Source of the DNA: Conus ventricosus
Taxonomy: Eukaryota; Mollusca; Gastropoda; Neogastropoda; Conidae
Direction: 5' to 3'
NCBI GenBank assembly: GCA_018398815.1
Contig: CM031600.1
Location: 52,727,257 to 52,791,256, forward strand
DNA length: 64,000 bases
Shown: in pieces, positions 1 to 11,190 of the stretch
Numbering within the stretch: position 1 is the first letter of the stretch
Layout: each line of letters starts with the position of its first letter
The notes under the pieces: model-generated
What the model was told of the DNA's origin: nothing
Seen by the model: the letters and a program-made list of their open reading frames with translations, nothing else
Databases searched by the model: none
Position numbers and translations under genes: made by a program

Positions 1-321
1 TGCCGACGGAAGATGAAAGAAGGCCGGCCCTTTGAAGGCATCCAGAAAGAGACGGACACAGAGGGCTGAAAGTACAAGGCGGGAATGGGCGGGCAGTAAC
101 ATTACTGTGAGGTCAGAAATCTGGGTTCCATGGCAGAGAGGGAAGCCAACTTGCCAACACTCACAAGAAGATCAAGGGCCTGAACTCCGACGTGGACCGG
201 AACAGGAAGGTGGCTTTGAAGAAGTTGCTCGTCGTCGTATTAGACATCAAGCCTGAACTCCACACGGCCATGCGTCTTTGGAAACTGCCGCTCGTTCAGT
301 TGTAGCCAAAGTTGTAGTTGA
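1..321. other. unannotated left edge
   Basis: No recognisable gene, RNA or repeat is seen. A 74-codon open frame at 32-256 has no similarity I recognise and is within chance expectation. Confidence 0.5.
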
Positions 322-540
322 AGACCAATGTCTGAGTAGCACACACGTTTTGGTCAGTGTGACCGTTTGTGTGAAGGCAGAGTGTTGGGACAATGCTGTA
401 CCGTGCAGCACACACGTTTTGGTCAGTGTGACCGTTTTGTGTGGAGGATAGTGTTGGACAATGACTGTACTGTGTAGCACACACGTTTTGGTCAGTGTGA
501 CCGTTGGTGTGTAGGCAGAGTGTTGGACAATGCCGAAGTG
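322..540. repeat. 69-bp tandem repeat, 3 copies
   Basis: The segment CACACACGTTTTGGTCAGTG recurs at 340, 409 and 478, giving an exact 69-bp period. The copies differ by a few substitutions and 1-bp indels. Open frames on both strands here are by-products of the repeat. Confidence 0.9.
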
Positions 541-640
541 AAGGTCGCTTCGTGTGGGACTGCCAAATGGACGTAGCGTTTTTGTGCTGTGTAGAAGCTT
601 GATTTACAATCGAAGCAATGGGCTTTGGAATAACGTTATG

Positions 641-644
641 AATC

Positions 645-706
<62 letters not shown>
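641..706. repeat. (GATA)n microsatellite
   Basis: About 15 uninterrupted ATAG units. Confidence 0.98.
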
Positions 707-707
<1 letters not shown>

Positions 708-764
708 TGTGTGTGTGCGTGGTGGGGGAGAAGAGGTGGAGGGGTGGGGAGAATGGGAAACGAT

Positions 765-1451
765 GAGAAAGAGGTGCGGCATGTTAGATGTATTATAGGT
801 AGCGTTGTTTGAATGGCTGGGTTAGTTGTGACAATCACCAGTACATCATGAGAAAGAGGTGCGGCATGTTAGATGTATTATAGGTAGCGGTTGTTTGACT
901 GGCTGGGTTAGTTGTGACAATCACCAGTACATCATGAGAAAGAGGTGCGGCATGTTAGATGTATTATAGGTAGCGGTTGTTTGACTGACTGGGTTAGTTG
1001 TGACAATCACCAGTACATCATGAGAAAGAGGTGCGGCATGTTAGATGTATTATAGGTAGCGGTTGTTTGAATGGCTGGGTTAGTTGTGACAATCACCAGT
1101 ACATCATGAGAAAGAGGTGCGGCATGTTAGATGTATTATAGGTAGCGGTTGTTTGAATGGCTGGGTTAGTTGTGACAATCACCAGTACATCATGAGAAAG
1201 AGGTGCGGCATGTTAGATGTATTATAGGTAGCGGTTGTTTGAATGGCTGGGTTAGTTGTGACAATCACCAGTACATCATGAGAAAGAGGTGCGGCATGTT
1301 AGATGTATTATAGGTAGCGGTTGTTTGAATGGCTGGGTTAGTTGTGACAATCACCAGTACATCATGAGAAAGAGGTGCGGCATGTTAGATGTATTATAGG
1401 TAGCGGTTGTTTGACTGACTGGGTTAGTTGTGACAATCACCAGTACATCAT
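765..1451. repeat. 86-bp tandem repeat, 8 copies
   Basis: GAGAAAGAGGTGCGGCATGT starts at 765, 850, 936, 1022, 1108, 1194, 1280 and 1366. The copies are nearly identical: only gaatggct versus gactgact/gactggct variants and one 1-bp deletion are visible, so the expansion is recent. Confidence 0.97.
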
Positions 1452-1671
1452 GTGCATGTACCTTAAATACAAATGCGTAGCAAGACACTGGTTCCTTTGT
1501 GTGTGTGTATATACCAACATGTTATTTTGATGTGAATTTGAAGAGAAAAAAAGAAAGAAAGAAAGAACAAGAAATCCAACCTTTCGTGCATTTAGGAATT
1601 TACCTTGAGGGGCAATTAGAGCTTCTAAGACCATGCTGTCATGTAGTTCAGAATTTGTAAGTTTGCCTAGC

Positions 1672-1874
<203 letters not shown>

Positions 1875-1919
1875 ACCCAGCCGCTCTTCCTCACCCCGAT
1901 TCAGATTGATGACCTTGCC

Positions 1920-4160
1920 GTGCAGGGTGTGTATCCTGTTCAGTGTGTATATCAGTGTATATATCCAGTGCAGGGTGTATATCAGGGTATATATCTTGTG
2001 CAGGGTGTATATCCTGTGCAGTGTGTATATCCTGTGCTGTGTGTATATCCTGTGCTGTGTGTATATCCTGTGCAGTGTGTATATCCTGTGCAGGGTGTAT
2101 ATCCTGTACAGGGTGCATATCCTGTGCAATGTTTATATCCTGTGCAGGGTGCATATCCTGTGCAGTGTGTGTATCCTGTGCAGGGTGTATATCATGTGCA
2201 GTGTGTAAATCCTGTGCAGTGTGTGTATCCTGTGCAGGGTGTATATCCTGTCCAGAGTGCATATCATGTGCAGTGTGTATATCTTGTGCAGGGTGTGTTA
2301 TCCTCTGCAGGGTGTATATCCTGTGCAGTGTGTATATCCTGTGCAGTGTGTATATCCAGTGCAGTGTGTATATCCAGTGCAGTGTGTATATCCAGTGCAG
2401 TGTGCATATCCTGTGCAGTGTGTATATCCAGTGTGCAGGGTGTATATCCTGTGCAGTGTGTATATCCTGTGCAGTGTGTATATCCTGTGCAGTGTGCATA
2501 TCCTGTGCAGTGTGTATATCCAGTGCAGTGTGCATATCCTGTGCAGTGTGCATATCCTGGCAGTGTGCATATCCTGTGCAGTGTGCATATCCTGTGCAGT
2601 GTGTATATCCTGTGCAGTGTGTATATCCTGTGCAGTGTGTATATCCAGTGCAGTGTGTATATCCTGTGCAGTGTGTATATCCTGTGCAGTGTGTATATCC
2701 AGTGCAGTGTGTATATCCTGTGCAGTGGTGTATATCCAGTGCAGTGTGTATATCCAGTGCAGTGTGTATATCCAGTGCAGTGTGTATATCCTGTGCAGTG
2801 TGTATATCCTCTGCAGTGTGTATATCCAGTGCAGTGTGTATATCCTGTGCAGTGTGTATATCCAGTGCAGTGTGTATATCCAGTGTAGTGTGTATATCCT
2901 GTGCAGTGTGTATATCCAGTGCAGTGTGTATATCCTGTGCAGTGTGTATATCCTGTGCAGTGTGTATATCCTGTGCAGTGTGTATATCCAGTGCAGTGTG
3001 TATATCCTGTGCAGTGTGTATATCCTGTGCAGTGTGTATATCTAATGCAGTGTGTATATCCAGTCCATTGTGCATATCCAGCGCAGTGTGTATATCCTGT
3101 GCAGTGTGTATATCTAATGCAGTGTGTATATCCAGTGCATTGTGCATATCCGCGCAGTGTGTATATCCTGTGCAGTGTGTATGTCTAATGCAGTGTGTAT
3201 ATCCAGTGCATTGTGCATATCCAGCGCAGTGTGTATATCCTGTGCAGTGTGTATAATCCAGTGCAGTGTGTATATCCAGTGCATTGTGCATATCCAGCGC
3301 AGTGTGTATATCCAGCGCAGTGTGTATATCCTGTGCAGTGTGTATATCTAATGCAGTGTGTATATCCAGTGCATTGTGCATATCCAGCGCAGTGTGTATA
3401 TCCTGTACAGTGTGTATATCTAATGCAGTGTGTATATCCAGTGCGTTGTGCATATCCAGCGCAGTGTGTATATCGTGTGCAGTGTGTATATCCAGTGCAG
3501 TGTGTATATCCAGTGCAGTGTGTATATCCAGTGCAGTGTGTATATCCAGTGCAGTGTGTATATCTAATGCAATGTGTATATCCAGTGCAGTGTGTATATC
3601 CTGTGCAGTGTGTATATCTAATGCAGTGTCTATATCCTGTGCAGTGTGTATATCCAGTGCAGTGTGTATATCCAGTGCAGTGTGTATATCCTGTGCAGTG
3701 TGTATATCTAATGCAATGTGTATATCCAGTGCAGTGTGTAAATCCTGTGCAATGTGTATATCCTGTGCAGTGTGTATATCCTGTGCAGTGTGTATATCAG
3801 TACAATGTGTATATCCTGTGCAGTGTGTATATCCTGTGCAGTGTGTATATCCTGTGCAGTGTGTATATCCTGTGCAGTGTGTATATCAGTACAATGTGTA
3901 TATCCTGTGCAGTGTGTATATCCAGTGTGTATTTCAGTGCATATCCAGCGCAGTGTGTATATCCTGCGCAGCGTGTTTATCCTGTGTGGGTGTATATCCA
4001 GTGCAGTGTGTATATCCTGTGCAGTGTGTATATCCAGTGCAGTGTGTGTATCCGGAGCAGTGTGTATATCCTGCCAAAGTGTATATCCAGTGCAGGGTGT
4101 ATACCCTGCGCAGTGTGTATATCCAGCACAGGGCGTGTTTCCAGTGCCGTGTGTATGTGC
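1920..4160. repeat. 18-bp minisatellite, about 124 units
   Basis: The unit is TGTGTATATCCTGTGCAG. Variants have CCAGTGCAG, CTAATGCAG, CCAGTGCATTG or CCAGCGCAG. Because 18 is a multiple of three and the common units have no stop in most frames, open frames of 200-520 codons occur on both strands (plus strand VYPVQC hexapeptides, minus strand DIHTAQ hexapeptides). Variant order is structured: CTAATGCAG recurs at 3042, 3114, 3185, 3348 and 3420, a 72-bp higher-order period. The array ends about 50 bp upstream of the GPCR TM4 exon. I see no support for a protein. Confidence 0.97.
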
Positions 4161-4206
4161 TGTGTGTTGGCGCCATGATGTCAATGTAGACTGTGGGCTG
4201 TTGCAG

Positions 4207-4329
4207 GATGTGGCAGGGGTGTTTCCTTTACGTGCTAAATACCTGTGCACCATGACGCACGCGCAGGTGGTGGTGCTCTGTGTGTGGATGTTTTCAGCGA
4301 CCTTAGCCTTGCCTACAGCCTTCATCTAC
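4207..4329 (+). CDS. GPCR exon: ICL2 to TM4 (partial gene)
   Basis: This is an internal exon of a family A (rhodopsin-class) G protein-coupled receptor. The reading frame gives the ICL2 motif VFPLRAKYLCTMTHAQ, then a hydrophobic TM4 of about 20 residues (VVVLCVWMFSATLALPTAF) with the conserved Trp and the helix-ending Pro. That arrangement is typical after a DRY motif, which must lie on an exon left of the window. The donor is a strong TAC|GTGAGTG at 4329/4330, leaving phase 0. The acceptor is ambiguous: ctgttgcag ends at 4206 and gatgtggcag at 4216, and both keep the frame. It is the first of four exon pieces on this strand; TM5 follows at about 7.0 kb. The 18-bp minisatellite ends just upstream and a TG microsatellite starts at the donor. 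The ligand is not assignable; residues resemble invertebrate neuropeptide receptors. Confidence 0.8.
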
Positions 4330-4333
<4 letters not shown>

Positions 4334-4368
<35 letters not shown>

Positions 4369-4394
4369 TGGGTGCGTGTGTGTGTTGGGGTGTG

Positions 4395-4459
<65 letters not shown>

Positions 4460-4480
4460 GAAAGAGAGAGAGAGAGAGAG

Positions 4481-4540
<60 letters not shown>

Positions 4541-4559
4541 GTGTGTGTGAAAGAGAGAG

Positions 4560-4645
<86 letters not shown>

Positions 4646-4732
4646 TGTGTGTGTATGTGTGTGTGTGTGTGTGTGTATCTGTCTGTCTGTCTGTCTGTCT
4701 GTCTTTCATTTAACGTCTATCCACTATTCGTG

Positions 4733-4801
<69 letters not shown>

Positions 4802-4864
4802 GTGTGTGTGTCTGTCTGTCTGTCTGTCTGTCGTCTTTCATTTAACGTCTATCCACTATTCGTG

Positions 4865-4927
<63 letters not shown>

Positions 4928-4940
4928 TGTGTGTGGTGTG
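4334..4940. repeat. compound TG/GA/TGCG/TCTG microsatellite with duplicated core
   Basis: Tracts of TG, GA, TGCG and TCTG fill the 5' end of a GPCR intron. A 34-bp non-simple core starting GTCTTTCATTTAACGTCT occurs twice, at 4701-4734 and 4833-4866, each time between a TCTG tract and a TG tract. A whole microsatellite-plus-core module was therefore duplicated with a 132-bp offset. Confidence 0.93.
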
Positions 4941-5004
4941 CAGGCTCCAATACCACATTTATATCATTGGACGTTTAGGTTAAGCAATATTAATACTGTT
5001 AGTA

Positions 5005-5027
5005 ATGAAAGATGATGATGGTGATGG

Positions 5028-5073
<46 letters not shown>

Positions 5074-5074
5074 G
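5005..5074. repeat. (GAT)n microsatellite
   Basis: A run of GAT trinucleotides with a few GGT interruptions. Confidence 0.95.
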
Positions 5075-5329
5075 GTGATGGTAGTGGTGATGTTAATAAA
5101 AGCTATGCCGAAAAGCAAAGAACAAACACTCAATGATGATGATGACTAGACGACGATTACAAAGACGGGGACGAACGAAAGTTTCAGCCGTCAACGACGA
5201 TGGCAATAAAAAGGTGGCGATAATGACCAGCTAGCTGTAGGCTCTTGTTTGTGCTGGGAACAGAAACAGAGATCCGGTGTTCATATGCGCTGAGGCTAAA
5301 GTGCCGTGGCCAAGTAGAGCTGTCGTGTC

Positions 5330-6290
5330 AATGACCTGTGAGACCTTCGCCCTGTCTGGAACCCAATAGTATGACAGATGGAGCCCAACCTCCTCCTTCA
5401 TGGGGAGGAAAGGGGAAGAAAATCTGCTGTGAATTCACTTTGCATCGACAAGTTTTCCGTAGCCTCCGCCATTTCGGTCTCAGCATAAATACAAAAAAGA
5501 CGGAAAGTTCTGCATCAACCTGCGCCAGACAGACCCTGCGATGAGCCTGAAATCACAGTCAATGGCGTGAGACTTGCTGCGGTGAGTAAATTATCTACCT
5601 AGGAAGCCACTGTTCCAGAACGCCCACCATCGACGAGAGGTGAACGTCAGAATTGCAAAAGCACGTGCAACATTTGGCAAACTGCACACCAATGTTTGGA
5701 ATAGAAGAGGCATCAAGCTGAAGGTGTTCAGAACAGTCGTTCTTCCCGGACTTCTCTACGCATGTGACACCTGGACAGTGTACCCACGGCATGCCAAAAA
5801 GCTGAATCACTTCCACGCAACCTGCTTTAGAAGATGCTAAACGTCAAATGGCAGGACAAAATCCCAGACGCAGGAACGCTTGATCAGGCAGGCCTGCCGA
5901 GCGCCCACGCCATCCTGATGATGTCTCAGCTTCCATGGGCAGGTCATGTAGCTCGCCAGCCAGACCACTGGGCTACCCAAGAGATTCTTCTATGGTGAGC
6001 TGCATCAAGGAGTGCGTTCCCATGAGGATAAGAAGAAAAGCTTCAAAGACACACTCAAAAAATCCATGAAAGCGTTCAACATCAACGCTGACTCGTGGCG
6101 GGAAAACTGCTATGGATCGAGCTAGCATGGCACTACTCTATCCACAAAAGCGCCAGTTCATGTGAAGAAAGGAGGATAGCTGCAGAGCAACAAGAGACAG
6201 GCAAGGAAGCCCGTGCCAGCAATCAGAATGTCTCCCACATTGCTGTTCCAAGCTGTCACCGCACATTCGTGTACGCATCGGCTTGATCAC
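5330..6290 (+). pseudogene. non-LTR retrotransposon RT C-terminal remnant
   Basis: Degenerate plus-strand coding sequence of a LINE reverse transcriptase downstream of the FADD box. Recognisable pieces are FGLSINTKKTES (about 5473-5510), then RIAKARATFGKL and RRGIKLKVFRTVVLPGLLYA (5645-5765), CDTWTVYPRHAKKLNHFHAT (5761-5820) and KWQDKIPD with WAGHVARQ (about 5845-5960). This order (thumb, then a Cys-rich tail with a WxGHVxR motif) is typical of LINE ORF2 proteins in many invertebrates. Frameshifts and stops occur at about 5545, 5600, 5840 and 5990, so it is dead. No 5' portion, target-site duplication or poly(A) tail was identified. It lies inside the GPCR TM4-TM5 intron and matches the family of the minus-strand LINE at 18.6-22.0 kb. 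Confidence 0.8.
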
Positions 6291-6496
6291 GTACCTGCGT
6301 ACCCACAAATCAGTTCATTTCCCCCCTCCCCTCAACCTCAAGATGACTGAAATGGTCCTCGTTGACCCGATGGACAAAGAGAGATGGACAGATTGGTAGA
6401 TAGGTGACTGTTGTGACGATGAAAGTATGCAATAAATACGACACCATTGACTTTCAGTAAAAGGTTGCTGTGTTTGATGATGACTGACTTGTCGTT

Positions 6497-7023
6497 CTAG
6501 AACATCTGTTCTTCAGATTCACACAACATCTGTTCTTCAGATTCACACATCTGTTCTTCATATTCCACATGTTCTATATACAACAATCTGTTCTTCAGGT
6601 TCACACATCTGTTCTTCAGATTCACACAACATCTGTTCTTCAGATTCACAAAGCATCTGTTCTTCAGATTCACAAAACATCTGTTCTTCAGATTCACACT
6701 ACATCTGTTCTTCAGTTTCACACAATACCGTTCTTCAGATTCACATGACATCTGTTCTTCAGATTCACAACATCTGTTCTTCAGATTCCACACATCTGTT
6801 CTTCAGATTCACACAACACCTGTTCTTAGATTCACAAAGCATCTGTTCTTCAGATTTCACACTAACATCTGTTCTTCAGTTTCACAACACTGTTCTTCAG
6901 ATTCACAAGCACTGTCTCAGATCACACGACATCTGTTCTTCAGATTCACACAACATCTGTTCTTCAGATTCACGCAACACCTGTTCTCCAGATTCACAAA
7001 GCATCTGTTCTTCAGATTCACAA
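6497..7023. repeat. 24-bp minisatellite with CTGTTCTTCAG core
   Basis: About 21 units of roughly 24 bp contain ATCTGTTCTTCAGATTCACA, with frequent 1-2 bp deletions and rare tact/gcaa variants. The unit carries a pyrimidine run followed by CAG, resembling a 3' splice site. The last unit runs directly into the GPCR TM5 exon at about 7026. Open frames in the array on either strand are artefacts. Confidence 0.95.
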
Positions 7024-7025
7024 AG

Positions 7026-7211
7026 AAGTGGGCGTGCGTACAAGGCTCACTGGTGCGTCAAGAACGACGACGAAGGGCAGCGTGCATGGCTGATCGCCTA
7101 CGAGACCTACATGATGGGGCTGCTGTTCGTCGTTCCCCTTCTCGTCATGATCTTTGCCTACACCGTCGTTGCTGTCAAAGTCTGGGACGTCAGCGACATG
7201 CGCACTGGAGG
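7026..7211 (+). CDS. GPCR exon: ECL2 to TM5 and start of ICL3
   Basis: The second GPCR piece. It encodes an extracellular loop 2 segment with the conserved disulfide Cys (AHWCVKNDDEG), an amphipathic lead-in (AWLIAYETYMM) and TM5 (GLLFVVPLLVMIFAYTVVAV) with the family A Pro and the FAY version of the P...Y motif, then KVWDVSDMRTG at the start of ICL3. The probable donor is GGAGG|GTACAAGG at 7211/7212, leaving phase 2, which matches the next exon. The acceptor is unclear: candidates end at 7025 and 7028 (not phase 0) and at 7044 (phase 0 but it gives a very short loop). A small indel or a lost micro-exon may explain this. The frame runs on open for about 13 more codons into G-rich intron. This and the TM6-TM7 exon are the clearest evidence for a real receptor. 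Confidence 0.82.
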
Positions 7212-7250
7212 GTACAAGGGGGATGGGGATGTTGGGGGGGAGAGGGGCTG

Positions 7251-7270
7251 AGTGGTGTGTGTGTGTGTGT

Positions 7271-7312
<42 letters not shown>

Positions 7313-7460
7313 GTGTGTGTGTGTAATAGTAGTACTTTAGTTTTATGTCTGTTCACAAATGTGATATTAGGTGTTGTGTGTGTGTTGGTGTGTGTGTGTG
7401 TGTGCGGTGTGTGTGGTTGTGTGTGTGTGGTGTGTGGGGGGGGGTGGGGGGGGGGGGACA
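7251..7460. repeat. (TG)n microsatellites and G-rich tract
   Basis: Two TG tracts (about 7254-7324 and 7374-7432) are followed by an interrupted poly-G run at 7436-7458, at the 5' end of the GPCR intron. Confidence 0.92.
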
Positions 7461-8334
7461 AGGGGCTAACCTGTAAAACGGATATACTAACTGGTCAAAA
7501 ACGCGAAAACGGAGGAGGGGGTGGGAGGGGGAGGTCACTTTTTTATAGACCCAGTATATTTGCATTGTGGGAAATACTTTTGAACTAATCTTCACATTCT
7601 AAATGGCTGATCTGTAGAAAAAAAAGTCAACGTTTCACTTGCAGATTTTTGCTAAAATAAAAAACAAGAATTGTTAAAATGTCGGAAAAGTCAAAAACGT
7701 GGTAGAGGAACACATTGTGAATGGGTAGTCAGCGATATAACTACGTAGATACAGGAAAGACAGAAAAAAATTAAGAGAAGAAAAGAGAAGAAAAATGAAG
7801 ATAAAAGACAAACTTCTGCTGATAATGAAGAAGATGATACAAATTCACATTAAGATGTTGATGATACAGATGATGCATCAATGAGGTGTATCTGTTTGTG
7901 TTGGCGTTCAAGTGCGTTTGTGTTTATGTACAGAGAGTTGTATGTCTGCTTGTGGGCGTGCGCACGTGCGCGTATGTGCGCCTGTGTCTATGTGTATGCG
8001 CGTGACGTACGTCTGAGTTCCAGTCTGTTAGCCATCCTTGTGATGTTGTTTGCAAAGCGGCGGTATCTCTCACCTTCACAGAAATAGGTACATAAACAAA
8101 TAAATGAAAATACTAAACAATAATGAGATGCAACTAGCGTTGGTGTTTTGCAGTCTGCCAGTCAGTCTGTTTCTCCAGCATTGCGTTTTCCTGTCTATCT
8201 GTCTGTATATATGTCTGTCTGTCTGCATGTATGGATGTCTTCTGTCTGTCTACATGTCTATCCGTTGCCTAGTCTCTCTGTCCAAGACTGGCTGTAGCTG
8301 TCACTGACTGTGACCGTGCACTGATGGACTCAGT
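7461..8334. other. GPCR intron, no feature recognised
   Basis: AT-rich, then mildly TG/TCTG-rich DNA. Open frames at 7881-8087 and 8104-8307 have low-complexity Cys/Val/Leu composition from TG- and TCTG-rich DNA and are not credible genes. Confidence 0.5.
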
Positions 8335-8575
8335 GATGATGTACGTTGTTTTGTTGTTCACCAAGAGATGTCATCTACACACCCAATGACACTGCTGGAT
8401 GATGTACGTTGTTTTGTTTGTTTCACCCAGAGATGTCATCTCTACACCACGACACTGCTGATGATGTACGTTTTTTTGTTTGTTTCACCCAGAGATGTCA
8501 TCTCTACACCCAGCAACACTGCTGATGATGTGCGTTGTTTTGTGTTTCACCCAGAGATGTCATCTCTACACCCAG
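8335..8575. repeat. 63-bp tandem repeat containing a 3' splice-site-like segment, 4 copies
   Basis: Units start at 8335, 8398, 8460 and 8524 (GATGATGTACGTTGTTTTG). Each contains TTTCACCCAGAGATGTCATC and then a variant of CTCTACACCCAGCGACACTG. The last unit supplies the acceptor of the ICL3 exon (CTACACCCAG at 8575), so the repeat is a tandem duplication of an intron 3' end together with the first bases of the exon. Confidence 0.85.
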
Positions 8576-8713
8576 CGACACTGGGCGCAGGTCCTTGACC
8601 AAGATGGAGCTGGGGGGTGAACGCTCGCTGCTGGGTAACAACGGCACCACTGCTGATAAGAAAGCCCGGGATGGAACAAACTGGTACCTGACGAAAGGGA
8701 GACACGAAAGCAG
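8576..8713 (+). CDS. probable GPCR exon: ICL3
   Basis: A probable third GPCR exon. The first base completes the split codon from 7211 and the frame then stays open, giving a hydrophilic, basic and Gly-rich stretch (DTGRRSLTKMELGGERSLLG, then NNGTTADKKARDGTNWYLTK). This suits a third intracellular loop between TM5 and TM6. The acceptor is CACCCAG|C at 8575/8576 and the donor is a good GAAAGCAG|GTAAAAG at 8713/8714, leaving phase 2. The next exon starts in phase 0 as assembled, a 1-nt conflict. One G missing from the TTTTTAGG acceptor run of the last exon would resolve it. No conserved domain proves this exon; support comes from frame, splice sites and position. Confidence 0.55.
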
Positions 8714-8729
8714 GTAAAAGAGTTTAATG

Positions 8730-8777
8730 CATCTCTCTCTCTCTCTCCCCTCTGCCCCCCCCCTCCCTCCCTCTCTC

Positions 8778-8851
<74 letters not shown>

Positions 8852-8870
8852 GTCTCTGTCTCTCTTCTCC
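8730..8870. repeat. (CT)n microsatellite
   Basis: A CT-rich tract close to the donor of the ICL3 exon. A minus-strand RE-rich open frame is an artefact. Confidence 0.95.
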
Positions 8871-8984
8871 CCTGGTGAAAGGTTAGAAGTCGCATTATTC
8901 ATGCTCTCCTCAAAACTGTAACATTATCCAGATTAAATTCGTCTCTTCTACAAGTACCTCTTAATTTTGTTCACCCCCTTGGCC

Positions 8985-10550
8985 CCGTCTGCCTGACGGC
9001 CTCTACAATGGACCCTGTCTCCCTGACTGCCTCTACAATGGACCCTGTCTCCCTGATGCCTCTACAATGGACCCTGGCGGCCTCTACAATGGACCCTGTC
9101 TCCCTGACTGCCTCTACAATGGACCCTGTCTCCCTGACTGCCTCTACAATGGACCCTGACTGCCTCTACAATGGACCCTGACGGCCTCTACAATGGACCC
9201 TGACTGCCTCTACAATGGACCCTGTCTCCCTGACTGCCTCTACAATGGACCCTGTCTCCCTGACTGCCTCTACAATGGACCCTGTCTCCCTGACTGCCTT
9301 TAAATGGACCCTGTCTCCCTGACTGCCTCTACAATGGACCCTGACTGCCTCTACAATGGACCCTGACTGCCTCTACAATGGACCCTGTCCCCTGACTGCC
9401 TCTACAAGGACCTGAGTGCCTCTACAATGGACCCTGTCTCCCTCCCTGACGGCCTCTACAACGGACCCTGACTGCCTCTACAATGGACCCTGACTGCCTC
9501 TACAATGGACCCTGACTGCCTCTACAATGGACCCTGACTGCCTCAACAATTGACCCTGTCTCCCTGACTGCTTCTACAATGGACCCTGTCTCCCTGACTG
9601 CCTCTACAATGGACCCTGTCTCCCTCCCTGACGGCCTCTACAACGGACCTGACTGCTCTACAATGGACCCTGACTGCCTCTACAATGGACCCTGACTGCC
9701 TCTACAATGGACCTGACTGCCTCTACAACGACCTGTCTCCCTGACTGCTTCTACAATGGACCCTGTCTCCCTGACTTGCCTCTACAATGACCTGTCTCCT
9801 GACTGCCTCTACAATGGACCTGTCTCCCTGACTGCCTCTACAATGGACCCTGACTGCCTCTACAATGACCCTGACTGCCTCTACAATGGACCCTGACTGC
9901 CTCTACAATGGACCTGTCTCCCTGACTGCTCTACAATGGACCCTGACTGCCTCTACAATGGACCCTGTCTCCCTGACGGCCTCTACAACGGACCCTGACT
10001 GCTCTACAATGGACCCTGACTGCCTCTACAATGGACCCTGACTGCCTCTACAATGACCCTGACTGCCTCTACAATGGACCCTGACTGCCTCTAAATGGAC
10101 CCTGTCTCCCTGACGGCCTCTACAACGGACCCTGACGCCTCTACATGAACCTGACTGCCTCTACAATGGACCCTGACTGCCTCTACAATGGACCCTGACT
10201 GCCTCTACAATGGACCCTGACTGCCTCTACAATGACCCCGACTGCCTCTACAATGGACCTGACGCCTCTACAATGAACCCTGTCTCCCTGACTGCCTCTA
10301 CAATGGACCCTGTCTCCTGACTGCCTCTACAATGGACCTGTCTCCTGACTGCCTCTACAATGGACCCTGTCCCTGACTGCCTCTACAATGGACCCTGTCT
10401 CCCTGACTGCCTCTACAATGGACCCTGTCTCCCTGACTGCCTCTACAATGGACCTTGTCTCCCTGACTGCCTCTACAATGACCTGACTGCCTCTACAACG
10501 GACCCTGACGGCCTCTACTATGGACCCTGCCTGCCTCTACAATGGACTTT
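8985..10550. repeat. 22/30-bp minisatellite
   Basis: About 1.55 kb built from two interspersed units: a 22-mer around CTGACTGCCTCTACAATGGA and a 30-mer that adds CTGTCTCC. Many copies carry single-base deletions, and ACGGCCTCTACAACGG variants recur. No credible reading frame. It lies in the long final GPCR intron. Confidence 0.96.
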
Positions 10551-11190
10551 GACTGTGCACCAACAGAAGTGACAGATTCCCAGATGGCTGGAGTCTCCAT
10601 GGAGACCCAGCAGCAGTCACAGAACAGGAAACTTCATCCCCTGCTTCAAGTGCACCACCACTCACTTCCCTCAGTGATGATCCTTGACACTGTCCAGTCA
10701 AACCACACACCAACAAGTTGTTCTGCATCCACCCACCCCTCCACGGCATTTGCATTACTATCTTCCTCTAGACAAAATTGAAGAAGTTATAAAACAACTC
10801 CTCCAGGAACAAGATTAAAACGACTTCGAAGACGCCACTTTGTTTCAGTTGCGCTGTTTGCAGTTGCTGCTTGTGCTAATGCTTCTTTATTTTCTTTTTT
10901 CTTTTCGTACTTTGTCAACTTCTACATACGTCTCTTGATATTAATTATTGAACTTTGCATGTGTGGTGTGATAAAAAATTTTGTGATCCCAGTCCTCCTT
11001 TGTGTGGATTCCTCGTCTCACGTATTGATTTCTTTCGATTTCTATTATTTATCTTCATTGAGTTGTGCTTCTACTATATTCACTTAACCATCCCTGAAAT
11101 TGTAGTATATGTGCAAGTCATTTTGTACTTGAGGGCATTGTACATTTTTGCTCGCTTCAGTCTGCTAAAATACCCACTGTGAACACTTGG
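10551..11190 (+). other. possible 5' region of the adjacent LINE
   Basis: Non-repetitive sequence between the minisatellite and the LINE endonuclease. A 79-codon frame at 10542-10781 is Gln/Ser/His-rich and not recognised. It may be a decayed ORF1 or 5' UTR of the LINE downstream, but nothing shows this directly. Confidence 0.35.

Noticed and set aside
765..1451. CRISPR-like or spaced repeat array
   Set aside because: Units are contiguous with no unique spacers, and the context is eukaryotic.
1891..3453. 520-codon minus-strand frame of DIHTAQ/DIHTAL repeats
   Set aside because: Produced by an 18-bp tandem unit without stops; the opposite strand is equally open and codon variation follows the repeat, not selection.
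10542..10781. additional GPCR exon between ICL3 and TM6
   Set aside because: Gln/Ser/His-rich frame has no receptor-like feature and its splice phases do not resolve the 1-nt conflict convincingly.
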